Positions 34,147 to 43,149 of a stretch of DNA of 64,000 bases are shown in pieces. The notes below the pieces were generated by a model. It was not told the origin of the DNA. It saw nothing but the letters and a program-made list of their open reading frames with translations, and searched no databases. The stretch covers positions 124,001 to 188,000 of the forward strand of contig JBCDAU010000001.1 of assembly GCA_039185015.1 (NCBI GenBank). Reading direction: 5' to 3'. Each line of letters begins with the position of its first letter. Positions within the stretch are counted from its first letter, which is position 1. The stretch is from JBCBSZ01 sp039185015 (lineage in GTDB: Bacteria; Actinomycetota; Acidimicrobiia; Acidimicrobiales; Poriferisodalaceae). A program made the translations under genes and the position numbers.

Positions 34147-34176
34147 TGTTCGGGACCGTATACATCACCTGTTCGG
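34147..34176. promoter_or_regulatory. direct-repeat operator candidate upstream of copy 3
   Basis: TGTTCGG occurs at 34147-34153 and 34170-34176, 23 nt apart start to start, flanking GTATAC. Two direct half-sites about two helical turns apart are typical for AraC proteins. The segment is immediately upstream of copy 3 and faces the ABC promoter. Confidence 0.4.
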
Positions 34177-34284
34177 CTGGACAACGCCTCGTCCCTGGGG
34201 GTGAACGTCGACGACCTCGTCTCGCCGCACCGCGTTCCGAACTTCCCGGGGCCATGGTCCTGTGCAGGGCCGGTCGCGTGGCGT

Positions 34285-34290
34285 TAGGTT
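34285..34290 (+). promoter_or_regulatory. candidate -10 of the ABC pair (TAGGTT)
   Basis: TAGGTT, 28 nt before GTG 34319, leaving a short leader with AGGAGG. TTAGGTTCACCGAAC around it has a TTAGGTT half like IdeR/DtxR iron boxes, but the other half is poor. Confidence 0.4.
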
Positions 34291-34318
34291 CACCGAACGA
34301 TCCAGCAGGAGGACGTTC

Positions 34319-36211
34319 GTGGCATCGGATGGCGCCGGCTCGGCGCTCGACGACACCGGCACCGCCTCGACATCGAGCGGTTCGTCGACGGCCGGCTCGA
34401 CGCCGTCGATGACGGACGGCTTCCGGATGCTGTTGCCGTTCGCTCGGGTCGGTCGGGGCGCCTACATCGCCTCGGCGGTGACGGCGCTGGCCGGCACGCT
34501 CTGTCAGCTCGGTCCGTTCTACGCCGTCTACCGGGCGCTGCTCGGGGTCGTCGACGACACCGCCACCCGCTCCGACCTCTACCGGTGGGCGGTGATCGCC
34601 GGCGTCTTCGTGGTGGCCCAGCACGGCCTCATGGCCTGGTCGACCTGGATGTCCCACCGGGCTGCGTTCGCCACGCTCGAGCAGGTGCGGCTCCGCATCG
34701 GCGACCGCCTCGGGAAGGTGCCGCTGGGCTTCGTCACCAAGCGACGCTCCGGAGAGGTCCAGCGCACCGTGAACGACGACGTCGAGCGCCTCGAGCTCTT
34801 CCTCGCGCACGCCATCCCCGACCTGTTCGCCGCCGCGGGGACCCTCGTCATCACCACCGCCTGGCTGTTCGTCGTCGACTGGCGCCTGGCACTGGCGGCG
34901 CTGGCGGTCCTGCTGGTCTGCGCGCCGATCATGGCCTTCGGGGTCCGGCTCGGGGCCGAGGGCCTCGAGGAGTACCACCGCTCGCTGGGACGGATGAACG
35001 GGTCGATCGTGGAGTTCATCCGTGCGATGCCGGTGGTGCGGACCTTCAGCCGCTCCGAGGAGGTGTTCGCCGAGACTCGCGAGGCGATCGAGGACGCAGC
35101 TCGCTACCAGGCCCAGTGGGGCCGGGAGTTCCTGCCCGCCTTCTCGGCGTACTACGTGCTCATCGTCTCCAACGTGGTCACGATCGCGCCCGTGGGCGCC
35201 TGGCTGTGGCTCACCGATCGGCTCAGCACCGCCGACCTGCTCTTCTTCTTCATCGTCGGGCTCGGCTACCTCGTCTCGGTCACGCGTCTGTTCGAGTTCA
35301 CCTCGCAGCTCACCAACCTCACGATGGCTGCGGGACTGGTGCTCGAGCTCGACGAGGCGACGCCGTTGCCCGAGGTCGACGAGCGCGCGGTGCTCGGTGA
35401 CGCTCGGGTCGTCGTCGACGACCTGTCCTTCTCGCACTCGCCGCTCGAGCCTGGAGCGTCGCCCCGCCTGGTGCTCGACGGCGTGTCCTTCGTCGCCGAG
35501 CCCGGCACCGTGACGGCCTTCGTCGGACCGTCGGGTGCCGGCAAGACGACCTTGGCCAAGCTGCTGTGTCGGTTCTGGGACGTCGACGACGGCTCGATCT
35601 CGATCGGCGGGGTCGACGTGCGCGCGATGCCGGCGAGCCAGCTGATGGAGCAGATCTCCTTCGTCTTCCAGGAGACCTTCCTGTTCGACGACACCGTGTC
35701 CGGCAACATCCGGCTCGGCCGACCCGATGCCAGCGACGCCGAGGTCGAGTCCGCCGCCCGGTCGGCCCAGGCGCACGGCTTCATCGAGCGGCTGCCCCAG
35801 GGCTACGCCACCCGGCTCGGTGAGCGGGGGGCGCGACTGAGCGGAGGCGAGCGGCAGCGGATCGCCATCGCACGTGCGCTGCTGAAGGGCGCGCCGATCG
35901 TCGTGCTCGACGAGGCCACGGCCTACGCCGACCCGGAGAACGAGGCCGCCCTCCAGGATGCGCTGTCGGAGCTGGTGGCCGGACGGACCCTGATCATGAT
36001 CGCCCACCGGCTGTCGACCATCTCCGGAGCCGACCAGATCCTCGTCGTCGACGCCGTCGACGGCGGACCTGGGACCATCGTCGAGCGCGGCGAGCACCGC
36101 GAACTGCTTCAAGCAGGTGGGCTGTACGCCCGCCTCTGGGAGGCTTCCGAGCTGACCGAACGAGTCTCCCTCGGCGACGCCGTTCGGGGCGACGACCGGG
36201 AGCGTGCATGA
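34319..36211 (+). CDS. ABC half-transporter, exporter fold (IrtA/YbtP-like)
   Basis: 630-residue fused membrane and ATPase subunit: about 50 polar residues, six membrane helices (to about residue 350), then the ATPase with Walker A GPSGAGKTT (about 402), signature LSGGERQR, Walker B IVVLDEATA and H-loop IAHRLSTI. GTG 34319 is chosen for its AGGAGG six bases upstream. It is coupled by ATGA to a second half-transporter, so the two form a heterodimer. In actinobacteria and Yersinia such pairs (IrtAB, YbtPQ) import ferric siderophores despite the exporter fold. The divergent regulator-lipoprotein ORF supports that role. A true exporter cannot be excluded. Confidence 0.85.
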   Translation: MASDGAGSALDDTGTASTSSGSSTAGSTPSMTDGFRMLLPFARVGRGAYIASAVTALAGTLCQLGPFYAVYRALLGVVDDTATRSDLYRWAVIAGVFVVAQHGLMAWSTWMSHRAAFATLEQVRLRIGDRLGKVPLGFVTKRRSGEVQRTVNDDVERLELFLAHAIPDLFAAAGTLVITTAWLFVVDWRLALAALAVLLVCAPIMAFGVRLGAEGLEEYHRSLGRMNGSIVEFIRAMPVVRTFSRSEEVFAETREAIEDAARYQAQWGREFLPAFSAYYVLIVSNVVTIAPVGAWLWLTDRLSTADLLFFFIVGLGYLVSVTRLFEFTSQLTNLTMAAGLVLELDEATPLPEVDERAVLGDARVVVDDLSFSHSPLEPGASPRLVLDGVSFVAEPGTVTAFVGPSGAGKTTLAKLLCRFWDVDDGSISIGGVDVRAMPASQLMEQISFVFQETFLFDDTVSGNIRLGRPDASDAEVESAARSAQAHGFIERLPQGYATRLGERGARLSGGERQRIAIARALLKGAPIVVLDEATAYADPENEAALQDALSELVAGRTLIMIAHRLSTISGADQILVVDAVDGGPGTIVERGEHRELLQAGGLYARLWEASELTERVSLGDAVRGDDRERA

Positions 36212-38007
36212 CGGCGACGGGTTCCACCACCGACGACACCTCCGGCTTCTACCGCGGGCCGATCCGTACGACCTGGGCCATCTTCGGTGCCCGCAGCTCG
36301 GAGCTGCGATGGGCCGTGCTGTTGCGGTTGCTCCAGGCGGTGTTCGCCGGCGTGCCCGTCGCTGCGGTGGCGTGGATCGTCGAACAGATCCGCGTCGACG
36401 ACTTCGATCGCGGCGATGCCTGGTTGGCTGGCGCCGCGGTGACCCTCTCCATCGTCGCCCAGTACCTCGCCGCGTGGGCCTCCAACCGCTACGCCTGGGT
36501 GAGCACGTTCGAGGTGATCGGCGAGGCGCGGGTCCGGTCGTTGGCTCACGTGCAACGCCTCCCGCTCGGCGTGCTCTCGTCTCGTCGCTCCGGCGACGTC
36601 AGCGCCGCCTTGACCTCGGACTACGAGATGGTCTCCACGTTCGTGTCGACGTCGCTGCCGGTGCTGTACGGGGCGATCGGACTGCCGATCGCCGTGCTGT
36701 TCGGCCTCGTGTTCATCGACGTCGCGCTGACCTTGGCGGTAGCGGTCAGCATCGTCGTGGCCATCCCGACGTTCCTGTGGATCAACGCACGGTTCGCCGT
36801 GGCGGCTCGCGAACGGGCCGGGCTCCTGGCCATCGCGAACACCCGGGTCGTGGAGTACGTCCGTGGGATCAACGAGGCCCGTGCCTACAACCAGGTCGGG
36901 CGCCAGCTCGCCTCGTTCCGCGCTGCGGTCGGCGACGTCCGCCGCATCAACGACCAGACCGCCGTGAAGCTCGTGCCGATGGCGTTCGTGGCGATCGGCA
37001 TCGTGATGCTCGGCGTGCCGATCTCGATCGCCGCCGTCAGCTACCGGGCGCTCGGGGGTCCCGTCGACATCGGGACCGCCGTGATCTTCCTCGTGCTCGT
37101 CCTCCAGGTGTACGCGCCGCTCGTCCAGGTCGGCGTCCAGGTCGAGAACCTCCGTTTGGGCGACGCCTCGCTCCAACAGATCGGCGACGTCATGGACCTC
37201 GCGCCGCAGGAGCATCCCGCCGAGGTCCGGGCCGAGCCGAGCTCGGCCGACGTCACCTTCGACGGTGTGGCCTTCGGCTACGAGCCCGACGAGCCGGTCC
37301 TCGGCGACGTCGGCTTCACAGCCAGCGCCGGCACCATGACTGCGCTCGTCGGGTCCTCGGGCACCGGGAAGACGACGATCCTCAACCTGATCGCCCGCTT
37401 CTGGGATCCGACCGAGGGGACGGTGCGCATCGGTGGCGTCGACGTGCGCGACCTCACGTCCGATCAGCTCTTCGATGCGGTGACCGTGGTGTTCCAGGAC
37501 GTCTACCTCTTCCAGGGGACGATCCGGGACAACATCGCCTTCGGTCGCTCCGGTGCCACCGACGAGGAGATCCACGCCGCAGCGATGGCGGCGCAGGCCC
37601 ACGACTTCATCGTGGCGTTGCCCGAGGGGTATGACACTCGGGTCGGTGAGGGAGGCGGCACCTTGTCGGGCGGCGAGCGCCAGCGGGTGTCCATCGCCCG
37701 GGCGATCCTGAAGGACGCTCCGATCGTGCTGCTCGACGAGCCGTCGGCATCGGTCGACCCGCTCAACGAGCGGGCGATCCACGAGGCGCTGACCGCCCTG
37801 GTCCGCGACAAGACCCTGATCGTGGTCGCGCACCGGCTGAGCACCATCCGGTCGGCCACTCAGATCCTCGTCCTTGGGCGTGACGCCGAGGGGCCGAGCC
37901 GCATCGTCGAGCGCGGCGACCACGACGAGCTCCTCGCAGCGAGCGGCGCCTACGCCCACCAGTGGGGCGAGCGAGCGCGAGCGGCCGAGTGGCAGGTGCG
38001 CACCTGA
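36208..38007 (+). CDS. ABC half-transporter, exporter fold (IrtB/YbtQ-like)
   Basis: 599 residues: six membrane helices, then an ATPase with Walker A GSSGTGKTT (about residue 381), signature LSGGERQRVSIARAIL, Walker B IVLLDEPSASVDP and H-loop VAHRLSTI. Its ATG overlaps the stop of the preceding half-transporter. Unlike the first subunit, the Walker B is followed by PSA in place of ATA, so both ATP sites still carry the catalytic Glu. No siderophore-interacting reductase domain is fused to either chain, in contrast to mycobacterial IrtA. Confidence 0.85.
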   Translation: MTATGSTTDDTSGFYRGPIRTTWAIFGARSSELRWAVLLRLLQAVFAGVPVAAVAWIVEQIRVDDFDRGDAWLAGAAVTLSIVAQYLAAWASNRYAWVSTFEVIGEARVRSLAHVQRLPLGVLSSRRSGDVSAALTSDYEMVSTFVSTSLPVLYGAIGLPIAVLFGLVFIDVALTLAVAVSIVVAIPTFLWINARFAVAARERAGLLAIANTRVVEYVRGINEARAYNQVGRQLASFRAAVGDVRRINDQTAVKLVPMAFVAIGIVMLGVPISIAAVSYRALGGPVDIGTAVIFLVLVLQVYAPLVQVGVQVENLRLGDASLQQIGDVMDLAPQEHPAEVRAEPSSADVTFDGVAFGYEPDEPVLGDVGFTASAGTMTALVGSSGTGKTTILNLIARFWDPTEGTVRIGGVDVRDLTSDQLFDAVTVVFQDVYLFQGTIRDNIAFGRSGATDEEIHAAAMAAQAHDFIVALPEGYDTRVGEGGGTLSGGERQRVSIARAILKDAPIVLLDEPSASVDPLNERAIHEALTALVRDKTLIVVAHRLSTIRSATQILVLGRDAEGPSRIVERGDHDELLAASGAYAHQWGERARAAEWQVRT

Positions 38008-38080
38008 CGCACCCGAGTGGTCGCACCAGCGGGCAGACTCATCGGCGGATCGAAGCCCCCACCGCAAAGGAACGGTCATC

Positions 38081-38779
38081 GTGAAGCTCGCGCTCGTCGG
38101 TGCCGGCGAGTACCTCGAACCCATGGCGTCCGTCGATCGGGAGCTGCTCGCGCTCGTCGGTCCGTCGCCGACCGTCGTGTGCATCCCGACGGCGGCTGGT
38201 ACCGAGGGTGCTGCGATGATCGATGATTGGATGCAGCGCGGTGTCGCCCACTTCGCCTCGCTCGGCGCCGACGCGGGTGGGGCGCGAGTGTGGGACCGCG
38301 ACACGGCGAACTCCGAGGAGCTCGCTGCGCAGGTGGCTGCCGCCGACCTCGTCTACCTCTCGGGTGGCAAGCCGGGCTACCTCCACGAGACGCTCGACGG
38401 GTCTCGCTGTTGGCAGGCGATCGAGGAGGTCATCGAACGCGGCGGTCTCCTCGCCGGCTGCAGCGCCGGGGCGATGGTGCAGGGTGCGCGATTCGCCGGT
38501 GGGCCGCGCGGTCGTGCCGGGTTCGGCCTGTGGCCCGGTGTCCACGTGATCCCGCACTTCGACGAGATCCCGTCAGCCGTCGTCCGGGGCATGCGCCGCC
38601 TCGTCGGGCGCCGGCACACCGTCGTGGGCGTCGACGGGAACACCGCGTTGGTCCGCGACGGTGACGACCTCCGGGTGGTCGGACAGAGCGTCACCGTCTG
38701 GACCGCCGACGAGCGGACCGTGCACACCGCCGGCCCGCTGCCCGCCGGTTGCTGCCCGATCACTCCGGCTGAGTCGTGA
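38081..38779 (+). CDS. peptidase S51/cyanophycinase-like protein
   Basis: A 232-residue protein of the type-1 glutamine-amidotransferase-like fold. It opens VKLALVGAGEYLEPM, has VVCIPTAAG and YLSGGKPGYL, and a nucleophile elbow GLLAGCSAGAMV where Ser would be catalytic, as in dipeptidase E and cyanophycinase. The GTG at 38081 has AAAGGAA upstream. It follows the ABC pair by 73 nt on the same strand and may be cotranscribed; hydrolysis of a peptide siderophore or its product is conceivable but unproven. Confidence 0.8.
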   Translation: MKLALVGAGEYLEPMASVDRELLALVGPSPTVVCIPTAAGTEGAAMIDDWMQRGVAHFASLGADAGGARVWDRDTANSEELAAQVAAADLVYLSGGKPGYLHETLDGSRCWQAIEEVIERGGLLAGCSAGAMVQGARFAGGPRGRAGFGLWPGVHVIPHFDEIPSAVVRGMRRLVGRRHTVVGVDGNTALVRDGDDLRVVGQSVTVWTADERTVHTAGPLPAGCCPITPAES

Positions 38780-39097
38780 GCCGATCGCCGAGCGGGTCGC
38801 AGGAGTCGAAGCCGACCTCGCGGCGCTCGCCGAGCGGGTCGCTGCTGCCGGTTTCGAGGGCACTGCGGCGTCCATCCTCGGTCCGTTCTCGCCGGAGCAG
38901 ATCAGCTAGTTCCACGCCCAGTCCAACGCTCGCCAGCTCCTCGCAGAGCTCGGTCTCGCCCAGCGCGAGGCCTCAGCCCGGTGCCGGACGGGACGGCGCG
39001 TGCGGTGCCGTACTTCCTCTGGGCGCTCAACAGCCTGGTCGGCATCGAGCGGATCGTTGCCGATCTGGACGTGCTGGTCACCGATCTCGGAGGCTGA
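38780..39097 (+). pseudogene. decayed gene fragment
   Basis: Coding-like sequence spread over frames. One frame reads IAERVAGVEADLAALAERV and AASILGPFSPEQI, meets TAG at 38907-38909, and continues FHAQSNARQLLAELGLAQRE. After a shift, another frame gives AVPYFLWALNSLVGIERIV and VLVTDLGG before TGA at 39095-39097. Neither part has a full start-to-stop frame. I see no recognisable family. The rest of the gap to 39148 holds nothing I can identify. Confidence 0.55.
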
Positions 39098-39148
39098 TCC
39101 CGGTCGGGCTGACGTCGAGGGCTGACGCAGCGCGACCATCATGAGGCG

Positions 39149-39762
39149 GTGGGCCTGCGACGCCAGTCGAGCGAAGGGCGAGCCGGTCGCCCCGCCTGGC
39201 GCCGACGTCTGCCGCTGATCGCCGCAGCGGGCGTCGGTGCGACCGTCGTGCTCGCCGTCGGTGCTGCGGTGCTGTTCCGCGTGCTGGAGCCCGACCCCGA
39301 GACGTCGCTGCCGCTCACGGTCGAGGTGCACCGCGAGCTGACGGCCGTCTTCGTGGACGAGCTCGGCGAGCCGCCCGCATCCGTCGAGGTCCGGTTCAGC
39401 GGGCCGGACCGGTGCCCTCGCTTGCTCGGGTTCCTGTTCGGCTCGGGCGATCGACGGGCGTTGTGGCTGGAGGCGACCTGGACGTCGGACCAGGACCTGT
39501 CGAACCTCGACGCGGCGATCGCATCTGCCCGCCGCTACCTGGTCGACCGCGAGGGCGAGGCCGAGGGCGTCCGCACCGACGCCGACGGCGTCGCCCTGTT
39601 CGCCAGCGCCGACACCGGGGCATCAGTCGTGGCGACTACGAGGCATCGGGAGGTGGGTCGGCCGGGGGCGCGTACGTCCGGACCATCAGCCGGGCCTGCG
39701 TCGACCCCGCGACGACCGATCTGTCGACGTGGGAAGCCGAGCTCGCCGGGTCCGGAGAGTAG
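39149..39762 (+). pseudogene. membrane-anchored protein with an apparent frameshift
   Basis: GTG 39149 opens a protein with a basic head, one membrane helix (about residues 26-45, AAAGVGATVVLAVGAAVLF) and an external domain (LTVEVHRELTAVFVDELGEPP, GPDRCPRLLGFLFG). The frame drifts into Arg/Pro-rich nonsense after FASADTG at about 39620. A neighbouring frame continues well with ISRGDYEASGGG and AYVRTISRACVDPATTDL, ending TGA 39760-39762. One extra G in the GGGG run at 39617-39620 would join them, giving about 204 residues. It may be a real mutation or a sequence error. Function unknown. Confidence 0.55.
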
Positions 39763-39778
39763 GCGGGACCTCCCACGC

Positions 39779-40201
39779 TCAGCTCCTGAGGAGGACGGCG
39801 TCGCCCGCGCCCCGACGCCACGTCCGCCACGCTCCCGTGCACCACAGCGTCCAGGCGACGAGCACCGGCTGGAAGAAGAGCCGCACGAAGCGCTCGGTGT
39901 CGGTGTCGAGCCCGAACGCATCGGTGCCCTCGACCCACTGCGCGACGTTGCCAGGGAAGATCGCGACGAAGAACCCGGCGACGACCCAGCCGACCAGCCC
40001 GCGTTGGTGGCCAGCGGCGACGATCAGCGCGACGCCCAACGCGATCTCGACCACCCCGGACACCACCACGACGAGATCGGCGTCCACCGGGAACCACTCC
40101 GGGACCTGCGCCTGGAACTCCTCGCGGCGGGAGGTGAGGTGGCCGACGCCGGCGGCGAGCAGCGCAGCGCCGAGTAGCCACCGGGCGAGCGTTCGAACCA
40201 T
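39779..40201 (-). CDS. DoxX-like small membrane protein
   Basis: 140 residues with four hydrophobic segments: VRTLARWLLGAALLAAGVGHL, DLVVVVSGVVEIALGVALIV, GLVGWVVAGFFVAIFPGNV and LFFQPVLVAWTLW. The pattern, including GVGHL in helix 1 and FPGNV-Q-W, fits the DoxX/DUF4395-type group of unknown or thiol-related function. TAGGTT lies 7 nt upstream of the ATG at 40201, so I reject the six-codon extension to 40219. Confidence 0.75.
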   Translation of the reverse strand: MVRTLARWLLGAALLAAGVGHLTSRREEFQAQVPEWFPVDADLVVVVSGVVEIALGVALIVAAGHQRGLVGWVVAGFFVAIFPGNVAQWVEGTDAFGLDTDTERFVRLFFQPVLVAWTLWCTGAWRTWRRGAGDAVLLRS

Positions 40202-40208
40202 CTTCCCG

Positions 40209-40214
40209 AACCTA
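40209..40214 (-). promoter_or_regulatory. candidate -10 of the DoxX-like gene (TAGGTT)
   Basis: TAGGTT on the minus strand, 7 nt before the ATG at 40201. Confidence 0.42.
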
Positions 40215-40247
40215 CGCACGATCGAGGCGGTTGCCTCGATCGGCCGA

Positions 40248-43028
40248 TCAGGCCCGGGCGGGACGGAGCAGCGCCGGGATCTCGTCGGCTGGGACGGCGG
40301 CGCCGTAGTGCCACCCCTGGTGCAGGGAGCAGCCGTGCTCGGTGAGCCACTCGGCCTGGCGGCGTGACTCCACGCCCTCCGCGGTGACGCTCAGTTGGAG
40401 GGAGTGCGCGAGCGAGATGATGCCCTCGACGATGCACTGATCGGTCGTGTCGGTCTCGAGGTTCGACACGAAGCTCCGGTCGATCTTGATGCCGTCGATC
40501 GGCCGGGCGCGCAGGTGGACCAGCGACGAGATGCCCGTGCCGAAGTCATCGAGCACGAGACGGACGCCGGCAGATGTGACCTCCGAGAGCGCGGCGAGCG
40601 AGACGATCGTGCCCGCGAGGGCCTGCTCGGTCACCTCGACACAGAGCCGAGCTGGGTCGACCTCGGCGTCGGTCAGGAGCCGCTGCAGCTCGTCGGCGAA
40701 GCCGGGGTGGGAGAGCTCGGCCGGGCTGACGTTGAGGTGGACGACGAGGTGGCCGAGGCCCTCGTCGCGCCACGCGGCGAGCTGGTGGACGACCGAGCGC
40801 AACGCCCACCGACCGACCGGCCCGATCTGGCCGCTGTCCATCAGCGGACCGAGGAAGGCGCTGGGGGTGCGGCGGCCCGACGGGTGATCCCAGCGCAGGA
40901 GCGCCTCGACCGCGGTGGGGCGGGCGTCGGCGGCATCGACGATCGGTTGGTAGTGGAGCACGAACTGGTCGCGGTCGAGCGCAGCCTGCAGGTCCCGGCG
41001 GAGCGCGGTGTTCGATTCCGTGCGTCGTCGCGACCCGGTCGGCTCAGGCTCGGCCCAGGTCCGTCCCCGACCGTGTCGCTTCGCCTGGTACATCGCTCGG
41101 TCGGCCCGCGCCACCAGGTCGTTGACCGACACCGGTCCGGCCGTCCGGGCGACACCGACGCTGGCGCCGAGCTGGAGTCGACGACCATCCGAGAGATCGA
41201 GGCCGGCTTCGGCGACCGCGTGTTGGATCCGTCGACCGAGCTCGTCGGCCTCGGTCTGGTCGGACACGTCCTCGAAGATGACGACGAATTCGTCGCCTCC
41301 CAGGCGCCCGACCGAGTCCTGCTGGCGCACGACCGTCCGGAGCGCGGCGGCGACGGCGCACAGCGCCTCGTCGCCCCGACGATGGCCGAACGTGTCGTTG
41401 ATGGCCTTGAAGTGGTCGAGGTCGCACAGGGCGACGGCCACTCCGCCGGCGCGGTCGCGCTCGAGGCGATCGACCGCGTGCTGGAGCCGATCGAAGATCG
41501 CGCTCCGGTTGGACAGGCCGGTGAGCGGATCGACGAGCGCGATGCTGGCCAGCCGCTGCTCGTTCTCGACGAGCTCGGTGATGTCGCTGGCGACGAGGAG
41601 CACGGTGTCGGTCGGTGCGCCCGTCGGGTCGATCTCGGGCACGACCCGGATGACGTACCAGCCCGGCTTCTCGCCCTCGGGATCGAACCAGTGGCGCCAG
41701 ATCTCACCGACCTCACCCGTCGCGACGGCCGCGCGCATGCGCTGCTCGATCGTCCTCGCGGTGCTCTCGGGCAGGACCTCGTCGAGCCGCAGGCCGGCCG
41801 GCGACACCGAACGATCGAGACCCAGCAGCTCCATGGCGCGCCGATTCGCCTCGGTCACCACGCCTTCGAGGCAGGTCCGGATGACAGCATCGGGAGAGGC
41901 CTCGACGAGGGTGCGGTAGCGACGCTCGCTGTCCTCCAACGCCAGTCGGGCCTCGACCTGCTGGGTCACGTCGATCACCTGGGCGAGGTTCACGACCTGC
42001 TCGGGGTGCTGGACGGGGTCGGGGTGGACGGCGGTGATCGTGATGTCTCCCCACACGACCGAACCGTCGGGGCGGTGGTAGCGCTTGAGCTTGCGTCGTC
42101 GTCGCAGATCGAGCGGGACGTCGACGTCGGGCGCCGCTTCGAGGTCGTCCTCGACGGTCACCTCCCGCCAGTTGCGGCCGACCACGTCGCTCTGCGGTCG
42201 CCCGATCATCGATGCGAACGCCTCGTTGACCCGGAGGTAGGTGCCCTCGGGGGAGACGAGCTGCAGGCCGACCTGGGAGCTGTCGAAGCCGGCCTCGAAC
42301 AGCTGGGCCGTCCTCAGCGCGTTCGAGAGCTCGGACACGACGAACCCGGCGCCGAGCAGGCCGACGACGGCTGCGGTGACGCGGGCGTCGTGGCCGGAGG
42401 AGTCCTCCTGGAGCCAGCGGATCCGCGCGACGCCGACCTCGCGACCGAGGACGACGATCGGCTCATGACCGTCCGGGCTCGGGCCCGGGTCGGCCGGCGC
42501 GTCGACCTGCGCACCGACGTCGTGCCATACGACCGAGAGCTCGCCCCCCAGCTCCGAGCGCAGTCGCTCCTGGAGCTCCGCGACATACCGATCGGGAGAC
42601 GATTGGACCGAGGAGACCCCGGCTGCGCTCGCCTCCAGCGCATCGAGTCGGGCCAGGGAGTCGTGGAGATCGGTCTGATCGATGATGGCCATGCCGACCA
42701 TCCCGCTCGCGAGGGGGAGCTCGATCGGGTGCACCCGTCCCGCGGCGACCGAGCCGTCTGCCCGGGCGAACTGGCGCACCGTCACGAGGCCGCTCGCTTC
42801 GGGGCCGACCCCTGCGCCGGACACTCCGTCGGTCGAAGCGGTGATCTGTTCGACGACCCGACCGTGCAGCTGGGCGGGCTCGCGCCCGAGGAACGCGCAG
42901 GCGGCCTGGTTGACCTCCGTGATGGTGAGGTCCTCGGCGTCGAGGAACACGAGTGGGAGCGGCAGCGAGTCGAGGAGCGCGGCAGAACCTGCCCCGTCGA
43001 TGCTCCCCGCCCGAGTCGCCCGATCCAC
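40248..43028 (-). CDS. PAS-GGDEF-EAL cyclic-di-GMP regulator
   Basis: 926-residue soluble signalling protein. Three PAS-like sensory segments are seen at about 15-125, 245-365 and 370-495, with a less clear region between the first two. The GGDEF domain (about 505-665) has RLGGDEF and a preceding RQQD, the RxxD inhibitory site. The EAL domain (about 680-920) keeps VEALLRWDHP, LNVSPAELS, EVTEQAL, VLDDFGTGISSL, IKIDRSFV and AEGVES. Both synthesis and breakdown look possible. No membrane helix is present. GTG 43028 is preceded by TAGGGT at 8 nt. It is a single-gene unit; unlike the GGDEF-EAL at 8.5 kb it has its own sensors. Confidence 0.93.
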   Translation of the reverse strand: MDRATRAGSIDGAGSAALLDSLPLPLVFLDAEDLTITEVNQAACAFLGREPAQLHGRVVEQITASTDGVSGAGVGPEASGLVTVRQFARADGSVAAGRVHPIELPLASGMVGMAIIDQTDLHDSLARLDALEASAAGVSSVQSSPDRYVAELQERLRSELGGELSVVWHDVGAQVDAPADPGPSPDGHEPIVVLGREVGVARIRWLQEDSSGHDARVTAAVVGLLGAGFVVSELSNALRTAQLFEAGFDSSQVGLQLVSPEGTYLRVNEAFASMIGRPQSDVVGRNWREVTVEDDLEAAPDVDVPLDLRRRRKLKRYHRPDGSVVWGDITITAVHPDPVQHPEQVVNLAQVIDVTQQVEARLALEDSERRYRTLVEASPDAVIRTCLEGVVTEANRRAMELLGLDRSVSPAGLRLDEVLPESTARTIEQRMRAAVATGEVGEIWRHWFDPEGEKPGWYVIRVVPEIDPTGAPTDTVLLVASDITELVENEQRLASIALVDPLTGLSNRSAIFDRLQHAVDRLERDRAGGVAVALCDLDHFKAINDTFGHRRGDEALCAVAAALRTVVRQQDSVGRLGGDEFVVIFEDVSDQTEADELGRRIQHAVAEAGLDLSDGRRLQLGASVGVARTAGPVSVNDLVARADRAMYQAKRHGRGRTWAEPEPTGSRRRTESNTALRRDLQAALDRDQFVLHYQPIVDAADARPTAVEALLRWDHPSGRRTPSAFLGPLMDSGQIGPVGRWALRSVVHQLAAWRDEGLGHLVVHLNVSPAELSHPGFADELQRLLTDAEVDPARLCVEVTEQALAGTIVSLAALSEVTSAGVRLVLDDFGTGISSLVHLRARPIDGIKIDRSFVSNLETDTTDQCIVEGIISLAHSLQLSVTAEGVESRRQAEWLTEHGCSLHQGWHYGAAVPADEIPALLRPARA

Positions 43029-43036
43029 CGGGACTC

Positions 43037-43042
43037 ACCCTA
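43037..43042 (-). promoter_or_regulatory. candidate -10 of the PAS-GGDEF-EAL gene (TAGGGT)
   Basis: TAGGGT on the minus strand, 8 nt before the GTG at 43028. Confidence 0.38.
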
Positions 43043-43149
43043 GTTGGCGCGCTCAGCGCACACCGCACCACGAGAGGTAGTTGACCCCGGACGTGCGGGA
43101 ACGCACCGGCCCCAGACCGACGCCCTGCGTGGTCGACCGGCCAGTCGGG

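Noticed and set aside
34281..34300. Full IdeR/DtxR iron box at the ABC promoter
   Set aside because: One half (TTAGGTT) matches but overlaps the common TAGGTT -10 pattern, and the second half is poor; kept only as a remark.
34145..36112. Minus-strand frame staying open from copy 3 through the whole first ABC gene (would make a 1322-residue protein)
   Set aside because: The part beyond 34165 is antisense to a clear ABC transporter with all motifs; its composition is typical of high-GC shadow frames.
40395..43043. 882-codon plus-strand frame opposite the PAS-GGDEF-EAL gene
   Set aside because: Arg/Asp/Val-rich shadow of a gene with intact domains; no recognisable motif.
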